Virus record (IMG/VR): IMGVR_UViG_3300032797_000084
Coordinates: 1 to 24,829 of that record
Strand: one strand, 5' to 3'
Source of the DNA: a virus
DNA: 24,829 nucleotides
Shown here: piece after piece, positions 16,492-23,501 of the stretch
Layout: the number at the start of each line of letters is the position of its first letter
Numbering within the stretch: the stretch's first letter is position 1
Program-made: the position numbers and the translations under genes
The notes under the pieces: model-generated
The model's input: only the letters and a program-made list of their open reading frames with translations
Databases searched by the model: none
Told to the model about the DNA's origin: nothing

Positions 16492-17140
16492 CTTTGTTCA
16501 TTTCCTTTATGAGTGTAGTCATTTCATTAACAGCCACAGATTCCCCCATCTTTTTAAGATATTGAGGCTTGTTGAACTTAACGTTCTGACCACCGATATT
16601 AAGGGTAGTCCCGGCCGGGTCAACCGAAACAACTACTGCCTGTTTGCCGTTGTATCCTGCATCCTGGTCGCCGGTTGGTATTCCACCTATAGTAATCTTG
16701 TCTTGGGGTTTAAGAACAGGTAAAGGCTCTGCCGTAGGGGGTTCTTCAAGTGTTGGAGTTTTAGCTGGATCAACGCCGGGAACGACTTCTTCTTCCACGT
16801 GTCCAACTTTCATAGCATTCATATACATATCGAACTGGCGTGCGTATTCTTCTTCAGTCTGTGGGTTTTTGAACCATTTGGATCCTTCAAAGTCTGTCAT
16901 ATTGTTAACAACAGCATCACCCCAACCGGCTGTTTTCATAATCCCTAAAATCTTATCTTGGTCAAGCTCTAGTTCCTCTTGTATCCTGCCTACATCCTCT
17001 TTGATTACCTCTAAAGCTTCATTACCTTCCGGAGCGAAGTTTCCGTCGTCCCAAAGAACCAAGTTCCAATCCGAACTTGCGTTTACTATCTTTCCAAGTT
17101 TACCCTCTGTAATGTGTTTTACCCTGTCCCCTATATTCAT
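16457..17140 (-). CDS. Unknown protein with two KOW/SH3-like segments
   Basis: A 227-residue product beginning MNIGDRVKHITEGKLGKIVN, typical of a KOW/SH3-like barrel (strand, Gly turn, strand), followed by WNLVLWDDGNFAP. A second barrel-like segment occurs near 165-200 (GYNGKQAVVVSVDPAGTTL). A Pro/Glu-rich linker joins them. KOW-type barrels bind RNA, ribosomes or other proteins in known families; which, if any, applies here cannot be told. The start is nine to fifteen bases from GGGG-type purines rather than a strong GGAGG. Confidence 0.82.
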   Translation of the reverse strand: MNIGDRVKHITEGKLGKIVNASSDWNLVLWDDGNFAPEGNEALEVIKEDVGRIQEELELDQDKILGIMKTAGWGDAVVNNMTDFEGSKWFKNPQTEEEYARQFDMYMNAMKVGHVEEEVVPGVDPAKTPTLEEPPTAEPLPVLKPQDKITIGGIPTGDQDAGYNGKQAVVVSVDPAGTTLNIGGQNVKFNKPQYLKKMGESVAVNEMTTLIKEMNKDASEIQDKGTN

Positions 17141-17152
17141 ATTATTTCCCCT

Positions 17153-17902
17153 TTAATTTGTTCCATATGCTATCGCACCGGACGGTAGTTCAGTCGCCTC
17201 TCCGTCGTATCTATCTAAAAAGTGAGCTACTCCGTCAGCGTCTATCGCTGCCTGTGCCGCTGAATCTGTATCAATCTGAACAAAGTTAGCTTTTATTAAA
17301 TCCTGGACACTATAAGCTCCAAGTTCTTTAACGAAGTATTGAATAGGATCTTCCAGCCGTTCGTAGATGTCGTCATAATACTTCTCTTGTAGCTGCTCTT
17401 TTGCATCGTCTAAAATCCGTTCCATCTCTGCTACGTTATCTACTTCCTCGGCCTCATCGTAATCCTGCTCGTTACCGGTAAGCTCGAGAATTTCTCTCTC
17501 GTCCATACCTTCCATTCTTGCATCCGCTTCTTCACCTGCTATAATCCTTCTATCTGTATCACCAATAGTGAGAAACTGGGTAATGAAACTCTCGTTAAAA
17601 TCCTCCGGACGTGCATCTAAATCGTCCTTAACTTGGTCTATTGCCGCTATTTCGGCAGCTTCCTCATTAGCAAAAACTATCCATTCTGTTTCTCCGGAAC
17701 GCCCCTTGGTATAGGATTCCATAGACACACCGTTGGTATACATACCAGTTTCGGTAATGTCTATATCAACGCCTTCGTGTTCTTGAAGCTCCCTGCGAGC
17801 TGTTTCTACCCAAGCCCCTTTGGACCGCGCAAACTCGGCCTTACGCTTCTGTATATCGGCTTTACCGGCCGGTTTGAATATATCGTCATTTAAAGGTGTC
17901 AT
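17153..17902 (-). CDS. Unknown acidic protein with N-terminal DIFKPA motif
   Basis: A 249-residue, very acidic product (many Glu/Asp/Ala), not recognised. It begins NDDIFKPAGKADI followed by R-x-AEF, nearly the same as the protein at 2740-3420. The rest does not obviously align with that protein, so only the N-terminal segment is shared, as expected for a targeting or docking peptide. It overlaps the 378-residue gene by 17 bases. The body includes WVETARRELQEHEGVDIDI and a C-terminal FLDRYDGEATELPSG segment. Confidence 0.82.
   Translation of the reverse strand: MTPLNDDIFKPAGKADIQKRKAEFARSKGAWVETARRELQEHEGVDIDITETGMYTNGVSMESYTKGRSGETEWIVFANEEAAEIAAIDQVKDDLDARPEDFNESFITQFLTIGDTDRRIIAGEEADARMEGMDEREILELTGNEQDYDEAEEVDNVAEMERILDDAKEQLQEKYYDDIYERLEDPIQYFVKELGAYSVQDLIKANFVQIDTDSAAQAAIDADGVAHFLDRYDGEATELPSGAIAYGTN
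17867..17884. repeat. 18-bp exact repeat coding DIFKPA (second copy at 3385-3402)
   Basis: GGCCGGTTTGAATATATC occurs here and at 3385-3402, in both cases coding the DIFKPA peptide near a start codon on the minus strand. Identity at third codon positions suggests duplication or recombination rather than protein-level selection alone. Confidence 0.85.
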
Positions 17903-19022
17903 AGATGTCCGTCTTTGCTTTCTTATACGTTCCTACACTCTTTTCGGCATCTTTGATAAGTGACCCCATTATTCTCTTGCCGTTATCATTCTTTGCCAAT
18001 ACATCCTTTATCTGCTGTGCCGAAAGCTTCGGTAGTCCCTTCTGGACAACCGGCATTAACTCCTGCTGTTCTGGTGTGAAGTATGAGGATATTGTCTTGA
18101 ATACCCCGGGCCCACTCAATATGTCCTTTGTTTCAGCTCCTAAGGTGTCGTGTTGCATAGCTACTTGGTGTTCTGGGTCTAACGCTATCCACTCGTATAT
18201 GCCCTTTATGACTTCGTGAACCAAGAAAGGAAAGTTTACAGCCTTTGCGGTAATAGTATAGATTTGTCCTTTCGGCTTTACTTCCTCAGAACCACCTTTC
18301 GTTTTAGCGGCACCGGCAGCCCCGGCTTCTACACCGAACGGTGTAACCCAATACCCCAGCTGTGCAAGAGAGGATACTATGCCATACAATTTAGTTAGGT
18401 TTGGATCTATCCTGTTCAGACTAGATTCAACTTCCTTAAATACCTCAAACTTCGACATAGCCCCACCAGAGATAAGCATATTAGCAAAACGTCTTTTCAG
18501 CTTCTCTTCCGAAAGGTTAGAAAAGCTATTGAACAGCTCTGCATTGAAAGACTCTTCTGGTGTAAGGTTGGTTTCTTCTTCCTGTGGAGGCACTTCTTCT
18601 AATGCTCTTGATAGGTCTGGAGTTTCAAGCTTAATATCAAACTTCAATTCGTCCGCCATATATGCTTCTTCTACCATTTTGAACTCTGGTATCTTGAACA
18701 CGACGGCTAGAGCCAGCTCCTCCAAATACTTCTTATGGCTGGTTTCTACTTCGGTAATCTTATCCAAGGAAGCCTGTAAAAGATAGACTAAACTCGGTAG
18801 GGTCGCTTGTGATACCGTCTTACCGGTATACTTCTCTATCATTGCCACTACTTCCTTATAGTTCTCACTTGTAATGGTTTCTAGGTAGGATTTCTCCTCT
18901 TCTGACAAAGTGGGAAGTATCTTGTTCAGCTCCTCGTCCCCAGTTTCCATCCAACTTTTCTTCTCAGGATGAATCATATCGGCTTCTCTGACTACCCTAT
19001 TGAATTTCTCTAATAAGCTCAT
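17886..19022 (-). CDS. Unknown structural-type protein
   Basis: A 378-residue protein, not recognised. Helical N-terminal half (LLEKFNRVVREAD; EEEKSYLETITSENYKEVV), then LKRRFANMLISGGAMSKFEV near 195, a Gly/Ala-rich hinge (GVEAGAAGAAKTKGG) and a hydrophobic segment YTITAKAVNFPFLVHEVIKG (about 259-278) that I recall in loosely similar form from marine phage proteins of unknown role. No signal peptide or clear membrane segment. AGGA lies nine bases upstream of the start. The position between the head-adjacent unknown genes suggests a virion or assembly protein, as inference only. Confidence 0.85.
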   Translation of the reverse strand: MSLLEKFNRVVREADMIHPEKKSWMETGDEELNKILPTLSEEEKSYLETITSENYKEVVAMIEKYTGKTVSQATLPSLVYLLQASLDKITEVETSHKKYLEELALAVVFKIPEFKMVEEAYMADELKFDIKLETPDLSRALEEVPPQEEETNLTPEESFNAELFNSFSNLSEEKLKRRFANMLISGGAMSKFEVFKEVESSLNRIDPNLTKLYGIVSSLAQLGYWVTPFGVEAGAAGAAKTKGGSEEVKPKGQIYTITAKAVNFPFLVHEVIKGIYEWIALDPEHQVAMQHDTLGAETKDILSGPGVFKTISSYFTPEQQELMPVVQKGLPKLSAQQIKDVLAKNDNGKRIMGSLIKDAEKSVGTYKKAKTDIYDTFK

Positions 19023-19029
19023 ATTATTC

Positions 19030-20772
19030 CTATTTTGTTTGTCTATTCTTCAAAAACAACTGAACATCCGGATTAGCCGATTCTTCTGCTTTCGGTTTCG
19101 GAGTTATCCCAGGTGTAGTAGGTTTTAGGGGATTAACAGGTTTGTCGGTCTTACCCGGCTTCCCCGGTATAGTTTCCGGCTTCACAGCAGGTTCGGTTTC
19201 TGTTTCAACCCCAGTTCCTTCCAGCTCCATCTCTTTCAGCATTGTCTGGACCTTATCTTTGAACTTCGCAATAATGTCTGACTTCTTTTCCCTAGGTATC
19301 CAAACGTCCCTCCTTTGGAATTGCTTAACAGGATCTTCGTCCGGCCTATTCTTATACAATTTTCTTGTGGCAAGAGTTTTCATAACACCCTCAGCTTCCT
19401 CACCTTCATTTATTCCAGAACTACCAGGTTTAGGAGCAACCTGACCTCTAGGCTCTCCCTCTTTCGGAAGGTATTGTTGGTCTGTTAAGGACTCTTCATC
19501 AAGGTCATCATCACCATAGTAATCGTCATCTTCGTATCCAGCACTTATGAGAAGTTCGATATCCTCTATATCCCCTACTGCCTGCTTAGCAGCCGATTTC
19601 ATTTCGTCTGTTATCGCAACTGGATTACCCTGTTGGTCTACTATTGACTTTACTCTAACCGTTTCAACAGTAGTAATCGGTCCACGCGCATCGTCAGTAT
19701 CGTGGCTTATAGTTACATCGGCCTCTCCGAAATAAGGAACTCCATCGGAAGTCGTAAAGTGGAAAGCAATTGTTCCGGAATTAGGAGATTTCTTTTCTTC
19801 AAGTTCTTCTTCCTTCATCCCCGGCCATTTAGCTTTGGATTTTTCTCCTCCCTTATAACTTGGACCAGTTCCGCCTGTTCCTGCTCCGACCATAGTATAA
19901 CCTTTACCTGGTTTAGCAGCTCCGGGAACTCCAGCCGTGGCCGCACCCGCTCCACCTGCTCCCTCTTCGTCTAATTCCTCTTCTGATTCCTCTTCCTCTG
20001 TTTCTTGCCTAGTATAATCTCCGGCAGCTCCACGTAGAAAACTTTCGTCGTTCAGAAGCTCGTTCAGATGGTCACCTTCAAGTTCGTCCATTTCGTATAC
20101 TTGGTCTACTATATCCATAACCTTTCTGCGTAAGGATATTGCTCTTTTCTTTAACGTCGCAACACCGAATTTACGCTTCTTGGATTCGTCTAACCCCTCA
20201 TATCCAAGTATCTCATTTGCTAGTTTGACAACAACATCCATATTCTCAATACCGACACCGGATTCTTTAGCCCAAGCTCTGGCGGACGCCGCCGTTACTG
20301 GGCCTTTATCGTGGTTGTCTGCTACCCTGCGAGCTGTGGCATAATCTTTGTCTGACTCTTCACTTATTTCCTCAACAGGAACCCCAGATAACCTATAAAA
20401 GCTTTCCATTATGTCATCTGGTTCCTTTTCTTGTGGTAAGTATTCGTGTGTAGGGTCATCGGAGAAGGCTCCGTGTGGTCTTAATCCCTTATGAGGCATA
20501 GCTTTCTTTTTAAGTTTCTTTGTGAGAAGGTCAGTAGTAAGCCTATTCGTAGACCTTCTATCCATATTCCACAGAAAAGCAAGTTGTGAATTTGTTATGG
20601 TACGGGGAGGGTTTGTTAGGTTGTGGGCTATATCTAAAATCATCTCATCCCTTGAAGTAAGTTTGTAATCTCCCTTATCTACTACTTTCTCCAATCTCGA
20701 TAGTTCTTTATTAAGGAACGAAAATTCCTTTTTATACATCCTAGCCATATCTTGTAGATTAATCTCTTTCAT
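19030..20772 (-). CDS. Unknown protein with HTH-like N-terminal region
   Basis: A 580-residue product. Residues about 45-90 (MILDIAHNLTNPP; ITNSQLAFLWNMDRRSTNRL; TTDLLTKKLKKK) look like a winged-helix or HTH fold. The stretch at 150-210 has ATARRVADNHDKGPVTAASA, a pattern of short helices. The remainder is acidic low complexity with Gly/Ala tracts, a strand-rich insert near 330-400 (GTIAFHFTTSDGVPYFGEAD), and a Pro/Lys/Thr-rich tail. Start and previous stop share a base (TAATG), so translation is coupled to the membrane protein gene. Function unknown; a DNA- or RNA-binding role is only a suggestion from the HTH-like part. Confidence 0.83.
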   Translation of the reverse strand: MKEINLQDMARMYKKEFSFLNKELSRLEKVVDKGDYKLTSRDEMILDIAHNLTNPPRTITNSQLAFLWNMDRRSTNRLTTDLLTKKLKKKAMPHKGLRPHGAFSDDPTHEYLPQEKEPDDIMESFYRLSGVPVEEISEESDKDYATARRVADNHDKGPVTAASARAWAKESGVGIENMDVVVKLANEILGYEGLDESKKRKFGVATLKKRAISLRRKVMDIVDQVYEMDELEGDHLNELLNDESFLRGAAGDYTRQETEEEESEEELDEEGAGGAGAATAGVPGAAKPGKGYTMVGAGTGGTGPSYKGGEKSKAKWPGMKEEELEEKKSPNSGTIAFHFTTSDGVPYFGEADVTISHDTDDARGPITTVETVRVKSIVDQQGNPVAITDEMKSAAKQAVGDIEDIELLISAGYEDDDYYGDDDLDEESLTDQQYLPKEGEPRGQVAPKPGSSGINEGEEAEGVMKTLATRKLYKNRPDEDPVKQFQRRDVWIPREKKSDIIAKFKDKVQTMLKEMELEGTGVETETEPAVKPETIPGKPGKTDKPVNPLKPTTPGITPKPKAEESANPDVQLFLKNRQTK

Positions 20773-21236
20773 TATGATTCTCCTCTTTCTCCACGTTCTC
20801 CGCGTTCACCACGTTCACCTCTTGGGCCTTCGTGTGTATAACCATTTATCCTTAAAAGTGTTTTACCTTGTTCTTCTAGGTTGGATATCATTCTTTCGTG
20901 TTCTTTCTGCGTATTCTCACTACATCTCTTAATTTCCGAACACATAATAGCCATACCGTCTATTAATTTATTATGTTCTTCTCTCTGGTATCCGTGAGCA
21001 GTTCTGACTTCACTATGAAACTCTTTCGCTTGAGCAGTGTGGTCTTCGATTGCGTGGGATAGTTTTTCGTATACCTCGGCAGACCGTTGCCTTTCTCTTT
21101 CCAACTGAATCATAGCATTATCTACTATTCCCTTACCCCATTGTAGTAACTTCCAAGCTGCGAACAACACCGCTCCCATAGCCACAGCGCCGAAACCGAT
21201 TTCGCTAATACTTTTTGCTACTCCAGAAAAATCCAT
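20772..21236 (-). CDS. Membrane-anchored coiled coil with collagen-like tail
   Basis: A 154-residue product with one predicted transmembrane segment (about 12-33, IGFGAVAMGAVLFAAWKLL), then a long charged coiled coil (40-130), then a collagen-like end GPRGERGERGERGERGES of five to six Gly-x-y triplets. The topology would put the coiled coil on one side of a membrane. A single N-terminal membrane helix followed by a charged tail is compatible with a holin or spanin-like protein, but neither is supported by more than layout. AGAGGA lies seven bases before the ATG, and ACTAAATA 18 bases before it. Confidence 0.85.
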   Translation of the reverse strand: MDFSGVAKSISEIGFGAVAMGAVLFAAWKLLQWGKGIVDNAMIQLERERQRSAEVYEKLSHAIEDHTAQAKEFHSEVRTAHGYQREEHNKLIDGMAIMCSEIKRCSENTQKEHERMISNLEEQGKTLLRINGYTHEGPRGERGERGERGERGES

Positions 21237-21252
21237 AGTATCCTCTTTCTTA

Positions 21253-21609
21253 TTATTTAGTTTTATGGACTAAAGCTGCTCCAAAATCTCCGCTCGAATC
21301 AAGCAAATTATACAGTTCAGTATAGTTGTCCGGAGTATAGGTCTTTCCCTTGTAGTTAACTTGTGGAAAGTGGGTAAGCAAAGTGAATAAAGCCATATTA
21401 ATATTCCTTGACCGAACCTTTCCGATATACTCCTTCGTTGCTACTGGAAACCATATCTCAAATGTGTTTTTTGGTCTTGTAATTTCCTGATTAGTAGGTT
21501 TCTTAACCTGATGGACGGCCTTATCCTTAGAGAAATCCTTCCACATAGATTCTATATCGTCCATCTGTCGCTCAAAAAGACAATTAACCTTCTGAATCAG
21601 CTTTTCCAT
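21253..21609 (-). CDS. Unknown 118-residue protein with MEKLIQKVNCLFE start
   Basis: Small protein, not recognised. The first 13 residues align without gaps to those of the adjacent CCA enzyme (M, L4, hydrophobic 8, D/N 9, L11, F12, E13 shared), although the rest is unrelated. Residues 45-118 look like one small folded domain (NTFEIWFPVATKEYIGKVRS; MALFTLLTHFPQVNYKGKTY). No Shine-Dalgarno sequence is visible upstream; instead ACTAAATA ends eight bases before the ATG. The N-terminal peptide ends in L-F-E, which fits cleavage by the prohead protease, so a virion-internal protein is a reasonable guess. Confidence 0.82.
   Translation of the reverse strand: MEKLIQKVNCLFERQMDDIESMWKDFSKDKAVHQVKKPTNQEITRPKNTFEIWFPVATKEYIGKVRSRNINMALFTLLTHFPQVNYKGKTYTPDNYTELYNLLDSSGDFGAALVHKTK
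21254..21261 (-). promoter_or_regulatory. ACTAAATA element upstream of the membrane protein gene
   Basis: The octamer overlaps the last codons and stop of the 118-residue gene (ACT AAA TAA) and lies 18 bases before the ATG at 21236, which also has an AGAGGA ribosome site. Confidence 0.4.
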
Positions 21610-21617
21610 ACACTTAG

Positions 21618-21625
21618 TATTTAGT
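21618..21625 (-). promoter_or_regulatory. ACTAAATA element upstream of the 118-residue gene
   Basis: The octamer starts at the stop codon of the CCA enzyme gene and ends eight bases before the ATG at 21609. No Shine-Dalgarno sequence is present between them. If it is a -10 type promoter, the mRNA would start close to or at the start codon. Confidence 0.5.
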
Positions 21626-23049
21626 TAAGGGAGGCTCTTTATATATTCCTTTATTTTCTCTATATCTTCTACATTTATATTGTTATTGATTATCCAATCC
21701 ACCGTAGCCTTTATATACTTCCCAACAGCAGGGCCTTCCGGTATTCCCTTTAACTGCATAACGAGCCTGCCGTTGACTATTTTCTTAATGTTATCTACGG
21801 CCTGCTTACCACTGAACTTCTTTTTAATCTGTTCTACTTTATCCTCAATCTGTCGCCATTCGTCCGGGTCGAATAGGTGCTTTCTGGCAGCGGTATCTGC
21901 GTAGGCAGTCTGTTTTAGGACTTCCCATTTATCGTGGTTAATAAGGTCAAGTATCTTCTTGTCCGACATATCTAAAAAGTCGTGGATCTTCATATGATGC
22001 AGACAGGCAAAGATAAGGGAATCCCTAGTTTCGTTGTCCATTTTGAGCCTTTCTGCTATCTGCTCTATGATATGGACACCTTTCTCTGCGTGGTCTATAT
22101 AGGTCATCTTCTCCCCCTCTTTCTTGAAGGAGGCGGGTTTTCCTATGTCGTGTAAAAGAATAGCAAGGTTGATTATTGGGTTTGCTATCTTGTTTTGATG
22201 CAGGGCAGCTATAACGTGGTCATATACAGTTCTACCTTCTGGGTGCTTGTCCGGACTATGCTCAAACCTCTCCATCTCAATAACTTCTGGTATTATGTAT
22301 TGGAGTAGACCTGTATCTTTAAGGACTTGGAGAGCTCCTGCAAACTTTGGTCCCTCCTGCTCGGCCATCTTAACGATTTCTTTCATTATGCGTTCAGGAG
22401 CTATTTTGGTTATCTTTGGTGCGTGGGTCTTTAAGGCGGAATAAGTATCCGGGTGAATATCATATCCCATTCTTGAGCTGAAACGAACCGCACGTAGCAT
22501 ACGCAGGTAATCTTCTAAAAATCTCTTATTTGGATCCCCTACCGTGCGTAATACCTTGTTCTGTATATCTCTAACACCGTCAAAATAGTCGTATATATTA
22601 CCTTCACTATCTATACCCATTGCGTTGATGGTGAAGTCCCTACGTGCTACGTCTTGCTTGAAGCTGACTCCAACTTTAACTGTTTCCGGCCTTCGTCCGT
22701 CAAGATACTCTCCGTCTGCTCTGAACTGAGCAACTTCAAAGGTGTATTGCTTATACTCAACACCGATAATTCCAAAACTCTTACCTTCCCCAACTGAGAA
22801 CGTATCAAACATCTTCTCTATCTGTTCTATTGGAACGTCGGTGGCAATATCAATATCGTCCGGTTCTTTCTCACCGGTAATGAGATCCCTTACAGCTCCA
22901 CCTACGATATATGCCTTTCCAACCTCGTCCAGCTTGTTCAATACTTCGACAGCGGCCTGAAGCATTGGCATAGATTTAACATACCTATACCAATCCTCTT
23001 TGGTAATAGATTCAAATAACATATCTATCCTTTTGGATAATCTATTCAT
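21625..23049 (-). CDS. cca: tRNA nucleotidyltransferase (CCA-adding enzyme) with HD domain
   Basis: Adds or repairs the 3' CCA end of tRNA from CTP and ATP. The 474-residue product is a bacterial class II enzyme: GGAVRD (50-55), metal-binding D-I-D (65-67), ARRDFTINAMG (135-145), DYFDGVRDI (154-162), and the nucleotide-recognition region with EDYLRMLRAVRF (179-190). An HD phosphohydrolase domain follows (HDIGKP, 300-305; DHAEKGVHI, 319-327). Related bacterial poly(A) polymerases share the core, but the context of a tRNA array favours CCA. There is an N-terminal extension of some 25 residues, starting MNRLSKRIDMLFE, which is not part of the enzyme fold and resembles that of the next gene. First gene of the leftward operon, divergent from the tRNA operon; no Shine-Dalgarno, ACTAAATA eight bases upstream. 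Confidence 0.94.
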   Translation of the reverse strand: MNRLSKRIDMLFESITKEDWYRYVKSMPMLQAAVEVLNKLDEVGKAYIVGGAVRDLITGEKEPDDIDIATDVPIEQIEKMFDTFSVGEGKSFGIIGVEYKQYTFEVAQFRADGEYLDGRRPETVKVGVSFKQDVARRDFTINAMGIDSEGNIYDYFDGVRDIQNKVLRTVGDPNKRFLEDYLRMLRAVRFSSRMGYDIHPDTYSALKTHAPKITKIAPERIMKEIVKMAEQEGPKFAGALQVLKDTGLLQYIIPEVIEMERFEHSPDKHPEGRTVYDHVIAALHQNKIANPIINLAILLHDIGKPASFKKEGEKMTYIDHAEKGVHIIEQIAERLKMDNETRDSLIFACLHHMKIHDFLDMSDKKILDLINHDKWEVLKQTAYADTAARKHLFDPDEWRQIEDKVEQIKKKFSGKQAVDNIKKIVNGRLVMQLKGIPEGPAVGKYIKATVDWIINNNINVEDIEKIKEYIKSLP

Positions 23050-23057
23050 ACTACTTA

Positions 23058-23065
23058 TATTTAGT
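23058..23065 (-). promoter_or_regulatory. ACTAAATA element upstream of the CCA enzyme gene
   Basis: Ends eight bases before the ATG at 23049, the same spacing as for the 118-residue gene. It lies in true intergenic DNA, which makes this the cleanest promoter candidate of the series. Confidence 0.5.
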
Positions 23066-23122
23066 CACTAATATTAATAGAAAAAAGTGTATTATTTTGC
23101 GAACTTTCGTATTAATATAGTA

Positions 23123-23251
23123 GGTGGAGGACTCACTCCAGGGCATAGGACTCGATACGAGCGTGGTTGCTTGTGTGAGTTTATAACCGATGCAGTAATA
23201 GTGATGGGAGCGAATAACCTGACCAGTCTTGAAGGCTTCTTCGCCTCCACC
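23123..23251. other. Structured intergenic element of unknown type
   Basis: A 129-base segment, more GC-rich than the flanking AT-rich DNA, closed by a perfect 8-bp inverted repeat (GGTGGAGG at 23123-23130, CCTCCACC at 23244-23251). Inside are further pairings: GCAT/ATGC, a CTCG-ATA-CGAG hairpin, GGTT/AACC, and an alternative 3' stem GGAGCGAA with TTCGCCTCC that competes with the closing helix. On the plus strand it is followed by TTTTT. It could be a small RNA on either strand or a leader of the CCA operon. It does not match tmRNA, SRP RNA or tRNA. The gene-free gap 23050-23363 otherwise holds only promoters. Confidence 0.5.
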
Positions 23252-23280
23252 ATTTTTAATGTCCCGTTTTTGGTAAAGTG

Positions 23281-23289
23281 TGGTATAAT
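23281..23289 (+). promoter_or_regulatory. Extended -10 promoter (upstream member of tandem pair)
   Basis: TGGTATAAT is a perfect extended -10 (TGn plus TATAAT at 23284-23289). No good -35 is seen at the usual distance, which extended -10 promoters can do without. It points toward the tRNA array. Confidence 0.6.
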
Positions 23290-23296
23290 AAAAAAG

Positions 23297-23325
23297 TTGA
23301 CAAAATAGCATTCTTGTGATACACT
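23297..23325 (+). promoter_or_regulatory. Sigma70-type promoter for the tRNA/RNase P RNA operon
   Basis: Consensus -35 TTGACA (23297-23302), a 17-base spacer and -10 TACACT (23320-23325), preceded by TGA, giving an extended -10. Transcription would start near 23332. It is expected to be read by the unmodified host polymerase, so early in infection. Confidence 0.8.
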
Positions 23326-23363
23326 TGGTACTACATAGATAAGTAGAAGTAAAAGGAGTAGTT

Positions 23364-23501
23364 ATGTCTCTATCACTAAGACAACATATGTGGTTTACGG
23401 AACGATTCGGCAAACAGCCGACATCGTTATCCGTCGGCCTCTGTCCGGTGACAGGAGAGACTGCTCCAGCGTATATAAATAAGACCGATTCAATTAGCTA
23501 A
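23364..23501 (+). CDS. Small ORF at head of the tRNA operon (45 residues)
   Basis: ATG with AAAGGAG six bases upstream, 45 codons starting MSLSLRQHMWFTERFGKQ and ending NKTDSIS, TAA stop. It is the first possible gene after a strong promoter. Not recognised. The same DNA can form two good hairpins (GCCGAC/GTCGGC at about 23410-23432; CTGTC-CGGT-GACAG just after), so this may instead be, or also be, a structured leader RNA. The ribosome site argues for translation; the short length and the hairpins argue for caution. Confidence 0.5.
   Translation: MSLSLRQHMWFTERFGKQPTSLSVGLCPVTGETAPAYINKTDSIS
23474..23481 (+). promoter_or_regulatory. TATAAATA, identical to the T4 late-promoter core
   Basis: TATAAATA on the plus strand, 86 bases before the first tRNA, inside the small ORF. 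It matches the T4 late -10 consensus, but in AT-rich DNA one such match can arise by chance, and the other putative late elements here read ACTAAATA. Confidence 0.2.

Noticed and set aside
23123-23256. tmRNA or SRP RNA identity for the structured block, because it ends CCTCCACCA
   Set aside because: No tmRNA 5' GGxxTTCGAC block, no T arm before the end, no tag ORF; no SRP apical GGAA/AGCAG motif.
23051-23413. Minus-strand 120-codon open frame over the intergenic region
   Set aside because: It crosses the tandem promoters and the small ORF's ribosome site, has odd composition outside the structured block and lacks a Shine-Dalgarno. The middle part (GGGEEAFKTGQVIR) reads protein-like, so I keep the coding alternative as a test for that block but do not call a gene.
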